From JALYXI01 sp963795835 (GTDB taxonomy: Bacteria; Acidobacteriota; Terriglobia; Bryobacterales; Bryobacteraceae): 64,000 nucleotides of DNA. The DNA lies in contig CAWCJC010000001.1 in the NCBI GenBank assembly GCA_963795835.1, forward strand, positions 940,264-1,004,263, written 5' to 3'. Shown piece by piece: positions 8,039-17,193 of the stretch. The notes beneath the pieces were generated by a model. It saw nothing but the letters and a program-made list of their open reading frames with translations. It had not been told where the DNA came from and made no database searches. Within the stretch, counting starts at the first letter, position 1, and every line of letters begins with the position of its first letter. Made by a program: the position numbers and the translations under genes.

Positions 8039-8706
8039 TGCGCACGGTAACGGGTTTCGTTGCCGGATTCGCGGTGGGAGTTTTGGCGCTCGGAGTTGTT
8101 CTCTATACAACGGGAAAGTTGAAGACAGAACCTCGCCCGGAGCAACCAACAGCAGCGGCTTTACCGACGGTCCCCGCTCCTGATGTCTCCATGCCCAAAG
8201 CCGCGCCCTTACCTTTACCAGCGCCGCCGGAACCGGTGACAATCCCTGTTGGCAACAAGGCAACCGGCATTGGCCTGCCGCTCCCAAATTTGCAGAAAGG
8301 CGCGATTCGAAACACCTTTGACGACACGCGCGGAGGCGGAACGAAGCACGAAGCCGCGGATATCATGGCGCCACGAGGAACGCCCGTTCTCGCCGTTGTC
8401 GAAGGCAACGTAGTGAAGTTGTTCAACAGCAAGAAAGGCGGTATTACGGTTTATCAGTACGACAATCAAAGAAGGTTTTGCTACTACTATGCCCATCTGG
8501 ACCGCTATGCGGAAGGCTTGAAAGAAGGCATGCTGTTGCGGAAAGGCGAGACACTGGGCTACGTCGGCAGCACCGGCGACGCGCGGGCCGACGCTCCCCA
8601 TCTACACTTTGCGATTCTGGAACTCGGGCCGGACAAGCTTTGGTATCGTCACACCACTGCGATCAATCCTTATCCAATACTAATGAGTGCGTTTGATTCG
8701 AAGTAG
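8038..8706 (+). CDS. M23 (lysostaphin-type) metallopeptidase
   Basis: This 222-residue protein has one N-terminal membrane segment (VTGFVAGFAVGVLALGVVL) and a proline/alanine-rich linker to about residue 80. The M23 domain carries zinc ligands in KHEAADIMAP (His and Asp) and DAPHLHFAIL (HxH). It would cut peptide bridges in peptidoglycan from the periplasmic side of the inner membrane. A longer open frame extends upstream inside the transpeptidase gene. The ATG at 8038 gives the membrane anchor and overlaps the preceding stop. The end lies 3 nt from the convergent LolA-like gene. Confidence 0.92.
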   Translation: MRTVTGFVAGFAVGVLALGVVLYTTGKLKTEPRPEQPTAAALPTVPAPDVSMPKAAPLPLPAPPEPVTIPVGNKATGIGLPLPNLQKGAIRNTFDDTRGGGTKHEAADIMAPRGTPVLAVVEGNVVKLFNSKKGGITVYQYDNQRRFCYYYAHLDRYAEGLKEGMLLRKGETLGYVGSTGDARADAPHLHFAILELGPDKLWYRHTTAINPYPILMSAFDSK

Positions 8707-8709
8707 CCC

Positions 8710-9510
8710 TTAGGACTTTTCTTTCCGGAGGATTTCGATTCCGCTGGGCAAACGGAACAAATCGTCGGGAAGCCCGGCGTTAATCTCGATCGAATCGTCG
8801 TAGATTTCAGTAATCTTCTCGGTGTCGCGTTCGCGCTGCAGGTTCAGCGGCCACACTACGCCACCGGGCAGGGATTTGTATTTTGAGTAATGCGTCAGTT
8901 CCTGCACGCGATCATGAATAATCGGATCGCGGCGATAGAACTGTTGCTGTACCGGCAGCTTTGTTGACGCATTCAGGTACACCTTTACGTTTTCATTTTC
9001 GCTATCGAAGATGTCGAGCACTTCGACCGGTTGATTTTCAACGATCAGCGAACCCGCGTGTTCAAAGACCAGGTCCGGTTCCTGCAGCCGCTGGCGGAGG
9101 ATGTAGAAGAAGTTGTGGCGCGTGGTGATGAAATACCGTTCTACGGTTTCATCAGGAAGCGGCCGAGCGCCGCGAAAGGTCACTTCAAAGCCTTGACCAT
9201 CGAGGAACAGGACGGAGCTTTCGCCTTTCTTGCCGAAGGTATGGCGCTCGAAGAGCCCAAGCTTTCCCGGTTCAGGATGATCTGTATAACGGGTATAGAG
9301 GCGTGCGACAGAAAGCCCGGTGAGCCGGTCGCGATAAAACGTATACGCACGGCCGCTTTCCTTGCGATCACGCATTCGCAGGAACGCGTCCCCGCCCAGA
9401 GCCGCAATGGCATCCTGCAATAATCGCTTGCCGCGGGTGGCACGCGTTTCCGCCGCACGCACAGGCAACGTAGCGGCAAGCAGCGCGGAACCGAAAACTC
9501 TCCGTGTCAT
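8710..9510 (-). CDS. Secreted LolA-like (outer-membrane-lipoprotein-sorting-type) protein
   Basis: This protein has 266 residues. The N-terminus MTRRVFGSALLAATLPVRA looks like a signal peptide with a twin-arginine-like start. The mature part is rich in beta strands (SVLFLDGQGFEVTFRG, ENVKVYLNASTKLPVQQQFYR, GVVWPLNLQRERDTEKI), like the half-barrel LolA/LppX proteins common in acidobacteria. No enzymatic motif is visible. It overlaps the M16-like gene by 4 nt (ATGA), whose own C-terminus has a similar domain, so the two may act together in the periplasm. Function unassigned. Confidence 0.8.
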   Translation of the reverse strand: MTRRVFGSALLAATLPVRAAETRATRGKRLLQDAIAALGGDAFLRMRDRKESGRAYTFYRDRLTGLSVARLYTRYTDHPEPGKLGLFERHTFGKKGESSVLFLDGQGFEVTFRGARPLPDETVERYFITTRHNFFYILRQRLQEPDLVFEHAGSLIVENQPVEVLDIFDSENENVKVYLNASTKLPVQQQFYRRDPIIHDRVQELTHYSKYKSLPGGVVWPLNLQRERDTEKITEIYDDSIEINAGLPDDLFRLPSGIEILRKEKS

Positions 9511-11573
9511 GGTTTCTGTTTCAGTTGCTCGGCGGTGAGGCCGATGTTCAGCTTCATTTCTTTTACAGTGACGACCGCGAACTTCTTGCCACCCTGCAGG
9601 ATGGTGATTTGCGACGGAAGCTGAAGGCCTTCCACCGGGGAGAAAGAAACGAAATCCTGCTCAATGGCGGTGGGCCCAGCCTGGTATTCCTCTTTTACGG
9701 GAAGGTTTGTATCGGGGTTGATGGTGAGGCGAACGGAGTTGCCGCGGTCATCGGAGATTTCAAGAACGCCCGGGGCAGCTAGATTCACTTTGCGATTGGG
9801 CGCGGAGTCACTGAGCAGCAACAAGATATAGGTGCGGAACACTTCGCCAGAGATCTGTTTGGCCTGCGCTTCGGGCAGCGGAGTTTCACCTTGCGGCGTC
9901 TTGATCCAGCCGGTAGTGCCGTCGTAGTAGACAGAAACCTTGCCGAATGGGTAGGTTGCATCCTGGCGGAAGATGCCGCTTGTGATAGCGCGGTTCAACT
10001 GCTCGGCTTTCAAGCCACCGGCGGAAGCCTCCACCTGAGTCTCGAGAGTCTGCGAGTAGTCCTTGATCGCTGTTAGCTTTGCGGTGCCGCCGGAGGCCTG
10101 CTGCACTTTTTTCAGCAGCGCGCGTCCCGCTTCCAGGGTAGCCTTGCTGGCGATTGGCGCCTCCGCTTTGGGTTCGGCGATGCTGATATCGATCGGTTTG
10201 ACGGGCAAGCCGAGTTTGGAGAGAGGCTCGGAGAAATCTTTGGGATTTCCAACGGCAAGAATTTCGAGGGCGGCGGGATCGATACGCGCCTTCGCAACTC
10301 GCAAGATATCAGCGCGTGTTACGGAAGCGACTGCTTTCTGGTAGCGAAAGAGGAAGTCGTCGGGGTAGCCGAAATATTTGTATTGCAGAAGCCGGTTGAG
10401 CGTTTTGCCAGGAGTATCGAAAGAAAACACGAAGCTGTTCAGCACGGCCTGCTTGGCGGTTTCCAGCTCGGCTTCCGTCACCTCTTCAGTCCGAATGCGC
10501 GCGACTTCTTTGAGCGAGACGCGAATCGCATCCGTTGTACTGGCCGACTTCGTACTTCCGGAGATCTGGAAGATGCCGGGATGATCGTAGTTGGCGCCCC
10601 AATCGGAGAAAATGTTATACGCGTAACCGAGCCGGGTCCGGACGGTGGAAAAGAGGCGGCTGCGGAATCCGCCGCCCAGAATATCCGCCATGACTTCGAG
10701 CGCTGGGTAATCTTTGTCGTCGAAAGTGCCTCCTAATTGGCCGATCGCGAAGGTGGTTTGCGTAACGTCAGGCTTCGTGATCACGTAAGTGCCGGGCACG
10801 GCCTTGTGATTGACCTTAGGGAAAGGCGGCACTTTGGGTTGTTGCACAGTCCATCCTGCGAAGAGCGCCTCCAGTCTGGTCTTCATCTCCGGCGCGGAGA
10901 AATCTCCCGTTACCGCGAGCAAGACGTTGGCGGGGAAGAAATAGCGCTTGTAAAACTCAGCGACATCGGCGCGCGTGATGTTGTCGACGGTAGCGTAGGT
11001 CTGGTCCCAGCCGTAGGAGTTATCCTTGCCGTAGATGAGGCTCGCAAACTCGCGGGTGGCGATTGCCTGCGGCTCATCGTTCTGGCGGGAAATGCCGCTC
11101 CGGAGCTGGGCTTTGAGCAGTTCGATCCGATCCTCACGAAATGCAGGCTGCGTGAGGACGTCGCGAAAGACGCCGAGCACTTCATCGGCATTGCCTTTCA
11201 GCGCATTAAACGAAACGGTGCCGCTCGATTCGCCGATGTTCGCTTCCACCGCCGCGGCGATATCTTCCAATTGTTCATCCAACTGGTCGCCCGTCTTTGC
11301 TGTAGTGCCACCGCTCCGGATCGCCGAACCGGTGATGGTAGCCAGGCCTACTTTATTGGCCGGATCGAAGAGGTTGCCGGTTCGCACCAGTGCGACGCCC
11401 CGAACGGTAGGCAATTCGTGGTTCTCCAGCAACAGGAGCTGCATGCCGTTCGATAACGTATATGTTTCGATTTTCGGGATCTTTAGTTCAGGAAGCGGCG
11501 GATACTTCAGGTCTTTATAAGATTGCGCGGTCAAGAGCGCAGCTGCGGTAAGGAAAAGAAGAATGCGCTTCAT
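9507..11573 (-). CDS. M16-type peptidase partner lacking the zinc motif, fused to a LolA-like domain
   Basis: This 688-residue protein has a signal peptide (MKRILLFLTAAALLTAQS). Residues 40-450 form two M16 lobes, but the first lobe lacks HxxEH. Where the metal site should be, the sequence reads KVGLATITGSAIRSGGT. The R/Y region of the second lobe is present (GGGFRSRLFSTVRTRLGYAYN). Such inactive subunits normally pair with a catalytic M16 protein, and the gene directly upstream encodes one. Residues from about 470 to the end form an extra beta-rich LolA-like domain (GTTGWIKTPQGETPLPEAQ). It overlaps both neighbours (TAATG and ATGA), which fits a co-produced complex. Confidence 0.9.
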   Translation of the reverse strand: MKRILLFLTAAALLTAQSYKDLKYPPLPELKIPKIETYTLSNGMQLLLLENHELPTVRGVALVRTGNLFDPANKVGLATITGSAIRSGGTTAKTGDQLDEQLEDIAAAVEANIGESSGTVSFNALKGNADEVLGVFRDVLTQPAFREDRIELLKAQLRSGISRQNDEPQAIATREFASLIYGKDNSYGWDQTYATVDNITRADVAEFYKRYFFPANVLLAVTGDFSAPEMKTRLEALFAGWTVQQPKVPPFPKVNHKAVPGTYVITKPDVTQTTFAIGQLGGTFDDKDYPALEVMADILGGGFRSRLFSTVRTRLGYAYNIFSDWGANYDHPGIFQISGSTKSASTTDAIRVSLKEVARIRTEEVTEAELETAKQAVLNSFVFSFDTPGKTLNRLLQYKYFGYPDDFLFRYQKAVASVTRADILRVAKARIDPAALEILAVGNPKDFSEPLSKLGLPVKPIDISIAEPKAEAPIASKATLEAGRALLKKVQQASGGTAKLTAIKDYSQTLETQVEASAGGLKAEQLNRAITSGIFRQDATYPFGKVSVYYDGTTGWIKTPQGETPLPEAQAKQISGEVFRTYILLLLSDSAPNRKVNLAAPGVLEISDDRGNSVRLTINPDTNLPVKEEYQAGPTAIEQDFVSFSPVEGLQLPSQITILQGGKKFAVVTVKEMKLNIGLTAEQLKQKP

Positions 11574-13060
11574 TACTTCGCGTCTCCTTTGGGCGTCACC
11601 ATCCGGCCTGTTGTGCGGTTCTGTTCTGTGAAGTACTGGTTGGCCACGCGCTGCACATCCTTTGCGGTGACCTGGTCGACCTCATCAAGGTCAGTAAAAA
11701 CCTTTCGCCAGTCGCCATAATTGGCGTAGGCGTTAGAGAGCAACTGGGCGAGGCCTGAGTTGCTATCGAGCTGCCGGATTAACGAGCCGCGCGTCTTCGC
11801 TTTCACGCGTTTGAGCGACGCTTCATCGATGGGATCTGTGCGAAGGCGATCCAGAACGGTGTAGAACGCCTTCTCATTTTCCTCGAGCGATTTGCCGAGC
11901 GAGGGGACCAAATAGAAGAGAAATAAACCGGGATACTTCCCGCCGGGATAGGTGGCATCGGCGCCGGCAGCGAGCGCAATCTTCTTATCGCGCACCAGGT
12001 CTTTATACAGAAGGCCGGTGCGGCCGCTCGAAAGAATTCCCGCGACGACATCGAACACCGCGTCATCCTTGCTGTACTGACCCGGACGTTTATAGGCGAT
12101 AAACTCGATCGGCTGGCTGGCAGATTCCAGTTGTACTTGTTTGGGTCCTTCTTGCGGCGGTTCGACGGTGACGACCGGTGAAGGGAGCGGTTTCTTCGGG
12201 ATCGGACCGAAGTAGCGCGTGGCCAGGCGCTGCATCTCGGCGGGTTTCACGTCACCCACGATGCTGATGGTAATGTTGCCGGGAACGTAATACTTGTTGA
12301 AGAACGCTTCCGCATCGCTCAGGCGCAAATTTTCGATGTCGGTGGCCCAGCCAACCGGAGGGCGGCGGTAAGGATGAGCCTCAATGGCGGTGGCGGTGAA
12401 GACTTCGGCGAGCTTGCCTTGGGGATCGCTTTCAGAACGCATACGGCGCTCCTCGCGGACAACGTCGCGCTCTTTATAGAACTCGCGGAAAACAGGACGC
12501 AGGAAGCGGCCGCTTTCCAGCAAAAACCAGAGCTCCACGCGATTGGCGGGCAAGTTATAGAAATAGTTGGTGGAATCTTCGCCGGTCGAAGCGTTCATTC
12601 CAACGCCACCGTTTTCTTCAATCAGGCGCGGATAGAGATTCTGTTCCACGTAGCCGTTGGCCTTTTCCATGGCGGCCTTCACTTCTTCTTCCAGCTTGGA
12701 AAGGCGGTCCTTATCGGCGCGCGGACCTTTATCGCGCTCCTGATCAAAGCGGTCATAGGCGCGTTCCACGGCTTCAAGGGCCTTCTTCTCTTCGGGCCAG
12801 TTGGTGGAGCCGATGGATTCGGTGCCCTTGAACGCCATGTGCTCAAACATGTGCGCAAGTCCGGTCTTGCCGCCAGGATCGTCCACGGCTCCGGCGTTGA
12901 CGTAAGTGTGGAAGGAAACGACAGGTGCCTGGTGCCGCTCGCAAATGATAAAGTGCAAGCCGTTCGGCAAAGTGAATTCCGTAACTTTCTTTGCGAACTC
13001 CTGGAGATTTTGTGCGGGAAGAAGAAGAGAAGTGAAGAACAGAAGGGAAAACAGTTTCAA
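11573..13060 (-). CDS. M16 zinc metallopeptidase, catalytic subunit
   Basis: This 495-residue exported peptidase has the inverted zinc motif HMFEH at residues 70-74 and a downstream glutamate region near GEDSTNYFYNLPANRVELW. A signal peptide spans about residues 1-17 (MKLFSLLFFTSLLLPAQ). The family (insulinase/PqqL/mitochondrial processing peptidase) degrades or processes peptides; the substrate here is unknown. It is followed by an inactive M16 partner at a 1-nt TAATG overlap, the common arrangement for heterodimeric M16 enzymes. A perfect stem-loop lies just upstream. Confidence 0.94.
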   Translation of the reverse strand: MKLFSLLFFTSLLLPAQNLQEFAKKVTEFTLPNGLHFIICERHQAPVVSFHTYVNAGAVDDPGGKTGLAHMFEHMAFKGTESIGSTNWPEEKKALEAVERAYDRFDQERDKGPRADKDRLSKLEEEVKAAMEKANGYVEQNLYPRLIEENGGVGMNASTGEDSTNYFYNLPANRVELWFLLESGRFLRPVFREFYKERDVVREERRMRSESDPQGKLAEVFTATAIEAHPYRRPPVGWATDIENLRLSDAEAFFNKYYVPGNITISIVGDVKPAEMQRLATRYFGPIPKKPLPSPVVTVEPPQEGPKQVQLESASQPIEFIAYKRPGQYSKDDAVFDVVAGILSSGRTGLLYKDLVRDKKIALAAGADATYPGGKYPGLFLFYLVPSLGKSLEENEKAFYTVLDRLRTDPIDEASLKRVKAKTRGSLIRQLDSNSGLAQLLSNAYANYGDWRKVFTDLDEVDQVTAKDVQRVANQYFTEQNRTTGRMVTPKGDAK

Positions 13061-13081
13061 TCGATGGACTCCAACTTCACT

Positions 13082-13117
13082 TTAGCGCGGGTGCCCGGGG
13101 AGGAACGCCCGCGCTAA
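13082..13117. repeat. Perfect 10-bp inverted repeat between genes
   Basis: The arms TTAGCGCGGG (13082-13091) and CCCGCGCTAA (13108-13117) are perfect complements around a 16-nt loop. It lies between the Spy-like gene and the M16 operon, both leftward. No T-run follows the stem, so it is not a textbook terminator. It could attenuate transcription, stabilise an mRNA end, or be a REP-type element. I saw no second copy in this window. Confidence 0.6.
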
Positions 13118-13126
13118 GGGGAACTG

Positions 13127-13597
13127 CTATTGGCGGGGTCCGCCGTGCATCATCGCTGCCGGGCCGCCCCCAGGGCCGCCAGGGCCGCCGCGCGTGTGTT
13201 GCGAAGCATATTTTGTTTGCTGATCAGCGGTAAGCGTGGCATAAAAAGCGGCTTCCGCTTTGCTCTGGATGTTCAACTCCTGACCTGAGAGAGCGCCGAT
13301 CTGGGAACTGAGATTGTCGATGGAGGCCGTGTCGTTCTTCTGGACTGCGGTACGGAGTGAGGTATGCGCGGTCTGAAGATTCGTCCGGAGGTTCGCCTCA
13401 GCGTTGAAGGCATTGGTGAAGATTGTCGTTGCCTGGGTTTGCTGGGCAGCGGTAAGTGTCAGGGCAGAGGTAAGCCGCTCCACGTGACGGGATGCCATGG
13501 AGGCGGCGTCAGGCGGAGTGTGAGGTCCGCGTTGCGCTAAGAGCGCGCCGGTGGCGAGTACGCCAAGGGCAAGAATGTTCATGAGATTGCGTTTCAT
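13127..13597 (-). CDS. Spy/CpxP-like periplasmic LTxxQ protein
   Basis: This 156-residue exported protein has two LTxxQ-type motifs (LTLTAAQQTQATTIF and LTADQQTKY), diagnostic for the Spy/CpxP family of periplasmic chaperones. The intervening helices are rich in Ala, Asn and Gln. The tail is glycine/proline-rich (about residues 135-156), with His and Met that could bind metal. The frame opens at 13624, but the ATG at 13597 gives a good signal peptide (MKRNLMNILALGVLATGALLAQ), and a GGAG lies between the two ATGs. Role inferred: envelope protein protection or sensing. Confidence 0.82.
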   Translation of the reverse strand: MKRNLMNILALGVLATGALLAQRGPHTPPDAASMASRHVERLTSALTLTAAQQTQATTIFTNAFNAEANLRTNLQTAHTSLRTAVQKNDTASIDNLSSQIGALSGQELNIQSKAEAAFYATLTADQQTKYASQHTRGGPGGPGGGPAAMMHGGPRQ

Positions 13598-13623
13598 TTG
13601 AATTTCAAAAGCTCCTTCATTCA

Positions 13624-13676
13624 TTACGACGTAAACGAAGAGTTCGGGATAGAGCGAAGGTGTTAAATGGTCGTAA
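13624..13676. promoter_or_regulatory. Spaced inverted repeat upstream of the Spy-like gene
   Basis: TTACGAC (13624-13630) and its complement GTCGTAA (13670-13676) lie 39 nt apart in the gap between the divergent Spy-like and LGFP genes. The first copy also forms a short dyad with the next bases (TTAC-GAC-GTAA). This could be a two-site operator for an envelope-stress regulator. It could also be chance. Confidence 0.25.
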
Positions 13677-13782
13677 ATTCAATCAAACCGGCTCAACGCG
13701 CTGCGGCCGGCGCGCTGGAATATAGTTGTAGCTACCTCAGGAAAGCGTCGGAGCTTTTTGGGGAAAGGTTCAGGAGCCCCGC

Positions 13783-16497
13783 ATGGCCTCAAAAATCGAT
13801 GAAAAGTACGCAGACTTGAGGGCGAAAGGGTTGGACCTGGGTCCGGCCACCGGACCGGAACAGAGTGCGGGTTATGGCGGCACTTTCAGGACCTTTAAGA
13901 ACGGCAACATTTATTGGCATCCGGTGATGGGAGCAACCGCTCACGAAGTACATGGAGGGATCCTCTCCTTGTATCTTGCCAATGGCGGCCCCGGAGTGAA
14001 TCCAAAGACCGGAATTCGTGAGTTTGGATTTCCCCTGTCTGACGAGGTCAGGACTCCCGCGGACCAGACACCCTTCTGTGACTTCGAGACAGGAGCGATT
14101 TATTGGACGCCGGGCACGGGAGGAGTCGTGATGTACGGCGACATTTACAAGGGCTATCGGCAGCACGTCAACAGTTTAGGTCTGCCTGTTTCCAGTCTGG
14201 CGACCATCTACACAGGCAGTGGCATCTACTGCGAGCGCGGCATTCTTTGGACTGCCCCCGCACTAAAGGGTGCCGTCCTCTTCGGTTCGTTCCAACCGCC
14301 GTTGATGGGCAAACCGATGATTGCCGCCGCAGGCACCGCCCAAGTCAGCCTTGGAAACCTGATCTCATGGAGCACCCCCGGCAACGACCTGACGCACAAT
14401 CTCTCACTGGTGGATCCCGCCGTATTGTCCAATGTTTGGAAGAATCGTTTGGTTCTGGCTCCCGTGGGGGGCGGACCCGAGGTGCCTTTGTGGCCGGGCG
14501 ACCCTAATCTGAATTCGATGACGTCGCTCGATACGGCCGTATCGATATCGCTCACCGCGACGGCCCCTCTGCTCGATTCCAAACTTTACGACATTCATTT
14601 GAGGCCGCCCACAGGCAACGTCTATAACTTGTCGCCTCATTGCGTTTACTCCAAGAAGTCCTGGGACAATTTCGGACTGCTTCACGCAACCGACATTCAT
14701 CTGAGCCTCCGCAATCAGAACCTGCGCGCGGCGCTCACGAAAGCGGGAATGACCGAAGCCGCGCAAAAGTACGCGAACTGTCAGGAGTGTTTCCGGGACT
14801 TTATCCACTACGCGAACCATCTGCATGCGCTCGGCTTGGCCGATGCCGTGATGGCGACGGGCGATTTGATCGACTATGTGAAGGAGCCGGGCGACAACCC
14901 GTACTCAGGCAACTTTGAGCGTCTCCGCCGGATGATTTTGGGCCAGCCCTTCGACACGGGTGTTCCCGCGGGTGAAGAACTGCAGATCCCGATATTTCTT
15001 ACGTTCGGCAATCACGATTACCGCCTGAACAAATTTGAACTGAGCTTCTTCATCGACGTAGATCTGAAGGTCTGGGAAAAGACGATTCCCATGGACGAGT
15101 ACACCACCTTCAACCTGACGCCCGATGAGGCCACCGCGGCCCAAGGTGGCCGGATCACCTACGGGCTATCCGATTTCGCTCAGGCTCTGAAAATGCTGGA
15201 GTACGATGCCACCGGCGGCGCCTACGCCTATTTTTCGAAGTACTTTTCCGACAGGCGCACCTTTATGGTGACACTCGGCGCGAATCGCCTGGTGTTGCTT
15301 GATAACTCCTACGATGCGGGCGTGCCGCAGATCGATGGGTGGGAGAGCCTGGTCAAGTTTCTTTATGAATACGAAACCAACGGCCTCTCTCAAGCCGCGG
15401 ACCGGGCGGTAAACGGGACGATCGATGCTGCCGGACTGTACGACGATGTTTACCGGGCCACCCAGCCGGCCCTCGACGAGGCAGGCCCGAACGGAGTTGT
15501 CATTGTCGGCATGCACGTTCCTCCGTTTTCCCCTGTCAACTCCGAGTTCCCGTATTACCTGCGCGAAACGGTCCACCCCGTCGCCGACCCGAAACTGACG
15601 CAGGACTATCTCAGCAGGAACGGGATCAAAGCGGATGGATGGACCTTAAGCGGCACCCCCTATTTCAAAACAGGCGAAATCGGAAACGGACACGGTCTGG
15701 ACAACGGTGTGATCTCCCAACACGGCATGGACTTCATTCGTTTGCTGGCCGGTGTGGAACTGGGAGTGAAACGGCCGGTGGATTTGTTCCTGTGCGGCCA
15801 TCATCACCAGCGCATGGAGTACCGGATGCGCTGGAACGGTTCCGACATACAGTTCTTCATGGACTTTTATCTGGAAGAACCCACGACTTATTACGGCACA
15901 ACGACCGGCTTCGACATCAAGATCGGCGCAGACACGATTCCCAAAGGCTCGCGCCTGGCCATTCACATCGATCCTACGGCTCCCGCCACAGGTAGAATTG
16001 CGGCGGCGCGGGTTCATCAGGGCTCGATCTCGGAAGTCCGCGGGAGCATCTCCCTGCCGCCGTATGCTTCTCCGCTGGATTCAGCGGCCGATCCGAAAAA
16101 GTGGTGGGAAGATCATCGCCCGATCGTGGCGCAGACCGCGGCATTGGGGCCGATTGATCCCGTTCAACGATTCGATCCTCAATGGGAAATCACATACGCG
16201 TTTCCCGGAACTCTGATTCCGCCCAAGACCGTCAGCATCGAATCCAAAACGCAGCCTGCGCCCAAGGCCCTTCCGGGCGAGACGATAACAGTGAAACAAG
16301 TAATGACCCAGTACCCGGACCCCACATTCAATGGATTTCGATTCGTGCAGGTACAGGGTAACGTAATTCATAAAGTTCGCTACATCAATCTGGCTGAGTT
16401 GCGGGCTTCGAACTTCAAGCTCCCCTGGGAAAACCCGTCGCGAGCGGACGTGTCCTCAGCGGCAACGTCGACCTCGGTCCTGGAGACTCGAACTTAA
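13783..16497 (+). CDS. LGFP-repeat protein fused to a metallophosphoesterase
   Basis: This protein has 904 residues. Residues 1-170 hold LGFP-type repeats (FGFPLSDE, LGLPVSS, each followed by aromatic GxIYW-type strands), which in other bacteria bind cell-wall components. About residues 180-285 form a beta-rich linker. The metallophosphoesterase domain follows with a full set of metal motifs: ATDIHLS near 303, GDLIDY near 361, GNHDYR near 409, GMHVPP near 576 and CGHHHQ at 671-676. A beta domain closes the protein. No signal peptide is visible, although both parts suggest an extracellular or wall location. The phosphoester substrate is unknown. The gene is monocistronic and convergent with the response regulator gene. 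Confidence 0.88.
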   Translation: MASKIDEKYADLRAKGLDLGPATGPEQSAGYGGTFRTFKNGNIYWHPVMGATAHEVHGGILSLYLANGGPGVNPKTGIREFGFPLSDEVRTPADQTPFCDFETGAIYWTPGTGGVVMYGDIYKGYRQHVNSLGLPVSSLATIYTGSGIYCERGILWTAPALKGAVLFGSFQPPLMGKPMIAAAGTAQVSLGNLISWSTPGNDLTHNLSLVDPAVLSNVWKNRLVLAPVGGGPEVPLWPGDPNLNSMTSLDTAVSISLTATAPLLDSKLYDIHLRPPTGNVYNLSPHCVYSKKSWDNFGLLHATDIHLSLRNQNLRAALTKAGMTEAAQKYANCQECFRDFIHYANHLHALGLADAVMATGDLIDYVKEPGDNPYSGNFERLRRMILGQPFDTGVPAGEELQIPIFLTFGNHDYRLNKFELSFFIDVDLKVWEKTIPMDEYTTFNLTPDEATAAQGGRITYGLSDFAQALKMLEYDATGGAYAYFSKYFSDRRTFMVTLGANRLVLLDNSYDAGVPQIDGWESLVKFLYEYETNGLSQAADRAVNGTIDAAGLYDDVYRATQPALDEAGPNGVVIVGMHVPPFSPVNSEFPYYLRETVHPVADPKLTQDYLSRNGIKADGWTLSGTPYFKTGEIGNGHGLDNGVISQHGMDFIRLLAGVELGVKRPVDLFLCGHHHQRMEYRMRWNGSDIQFFMDFYLEEPTTYYGTTTGFDIKIGADTIPKGSRLAIHIDPTAPATGRIAAARVHQGSISEVRGSISLPPYASPLDSAADPKKWWEDHRPIVAQTAALGPIDPVQRFDPQWEITYAFPGTLIPPKTVSIESKTQPAPKALPGETITVKQVMTQYPDPTFNGFRFVQVQGNVIHKVRYINLAELRASNFKLPWENPSRADVSSAATSTSVLETRT

Positions 16498-17193
16498 TTA
16501 ACTAACCGCTTCAGCGGCCCACTTATAACCCAGGCCATGAACCGTCGTGATGAGCATGGGCCGTTTGACGTCATCTTCTAACTTCTGCCGCAGCCAGGCT
16601 ACATGGACATCGACAGTACGAGTGGATTGGACGGCTCGGTAGCCCCAGACTTGATTCAGCAACTCCTCGCGAGAGAGGGTGGCTCCGGGATGCTCCACGA
16701 AATACTTCAGGAGTTGAAATTCGCGGGCGGAGAGCGGAACCGGCTGGCCCTGCTTGGTGACTTCCGTGCTGCGGGTATCGAGCACAATGGGTCCGAAAGT
16801 AAACCTCTGCGGCGTCATGGGAGCGGAGGCCCCGTTGCGGCGCAGCAGTGCTTCCATGCGCGCCAGAAGCTCCGCCATTTCAAACGGCTTCGTGAGATAG
16901 TCGTCGGCACCCTGCTTCAGGCCGGTGACCTTGTCCACGGTCAGGCCACGCGCAGTGAGCATCAGGATGGGCGTCCGGATGCCACGCTGCCGCAGGCTGG
17001 CGCAGATTTCAAAGCCGCCTTTCTTGGGAAGCATCACGTCGAGGAGGATCAGGTCGAAAGCTTCGCCGCTCGCTTTCGATTCGCCAGTTTCGCCGTCCGC
17101 GGCGAACTCCATGGTGTAGCCTTCTTTGCGAAGGCGGTCGCCTACGGTAAGGACCAAGCCCGGTTCGTCTTCCACTAAGAGAATTCTGCTCAT
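16498..17193 (-). CDS. OmpR/PhoB-family response regulator
   Basis: This 231-residue regulator has an N-terminal receiver with the acidic pocket VEDE, phospho-acceptor Asp52 (LILLDVMLP) and lysine in YLTKPF. A C-terminal winged helix starts near residue 130, with LSAREFQLLKYF and the recognition-helix region RTVDVHVAWLRQKLE. It overlaps the sensor kinase stop by 4 nt (ATGA), so it is the cognate partner of that kinase. The operon begins with an ECF sigma factor. Targets unknown. Confidence 0.95.
   Translation of the reverse strand: MSRILLVEDEPGLVLTVGDRLRKEGYTMEFAADGETGESKASGEAFDLILLDVMLPKKGGFEICASLRQRGIRTPILMLTARGLTVDKVTGLKQGADDYLTKPFEMAELLARMEALLRRNGASAPMTPQRFTFGPIVLDTRSTEVTKQGQPVPLSAREFQLLKYFVEHPGATLSREELLNQVWGYRAVQSTRTVDVHVAWLRQKLEDDVKRPMLITTVHGLGYKWAAEAVS

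Noticed and set aside
10737..11456. Open frame of 239 residues on the plus strand
   Set aside because: It is antisense to the M16 partner gene, has no start signal and its composition follows the GC pattern of the real gene.
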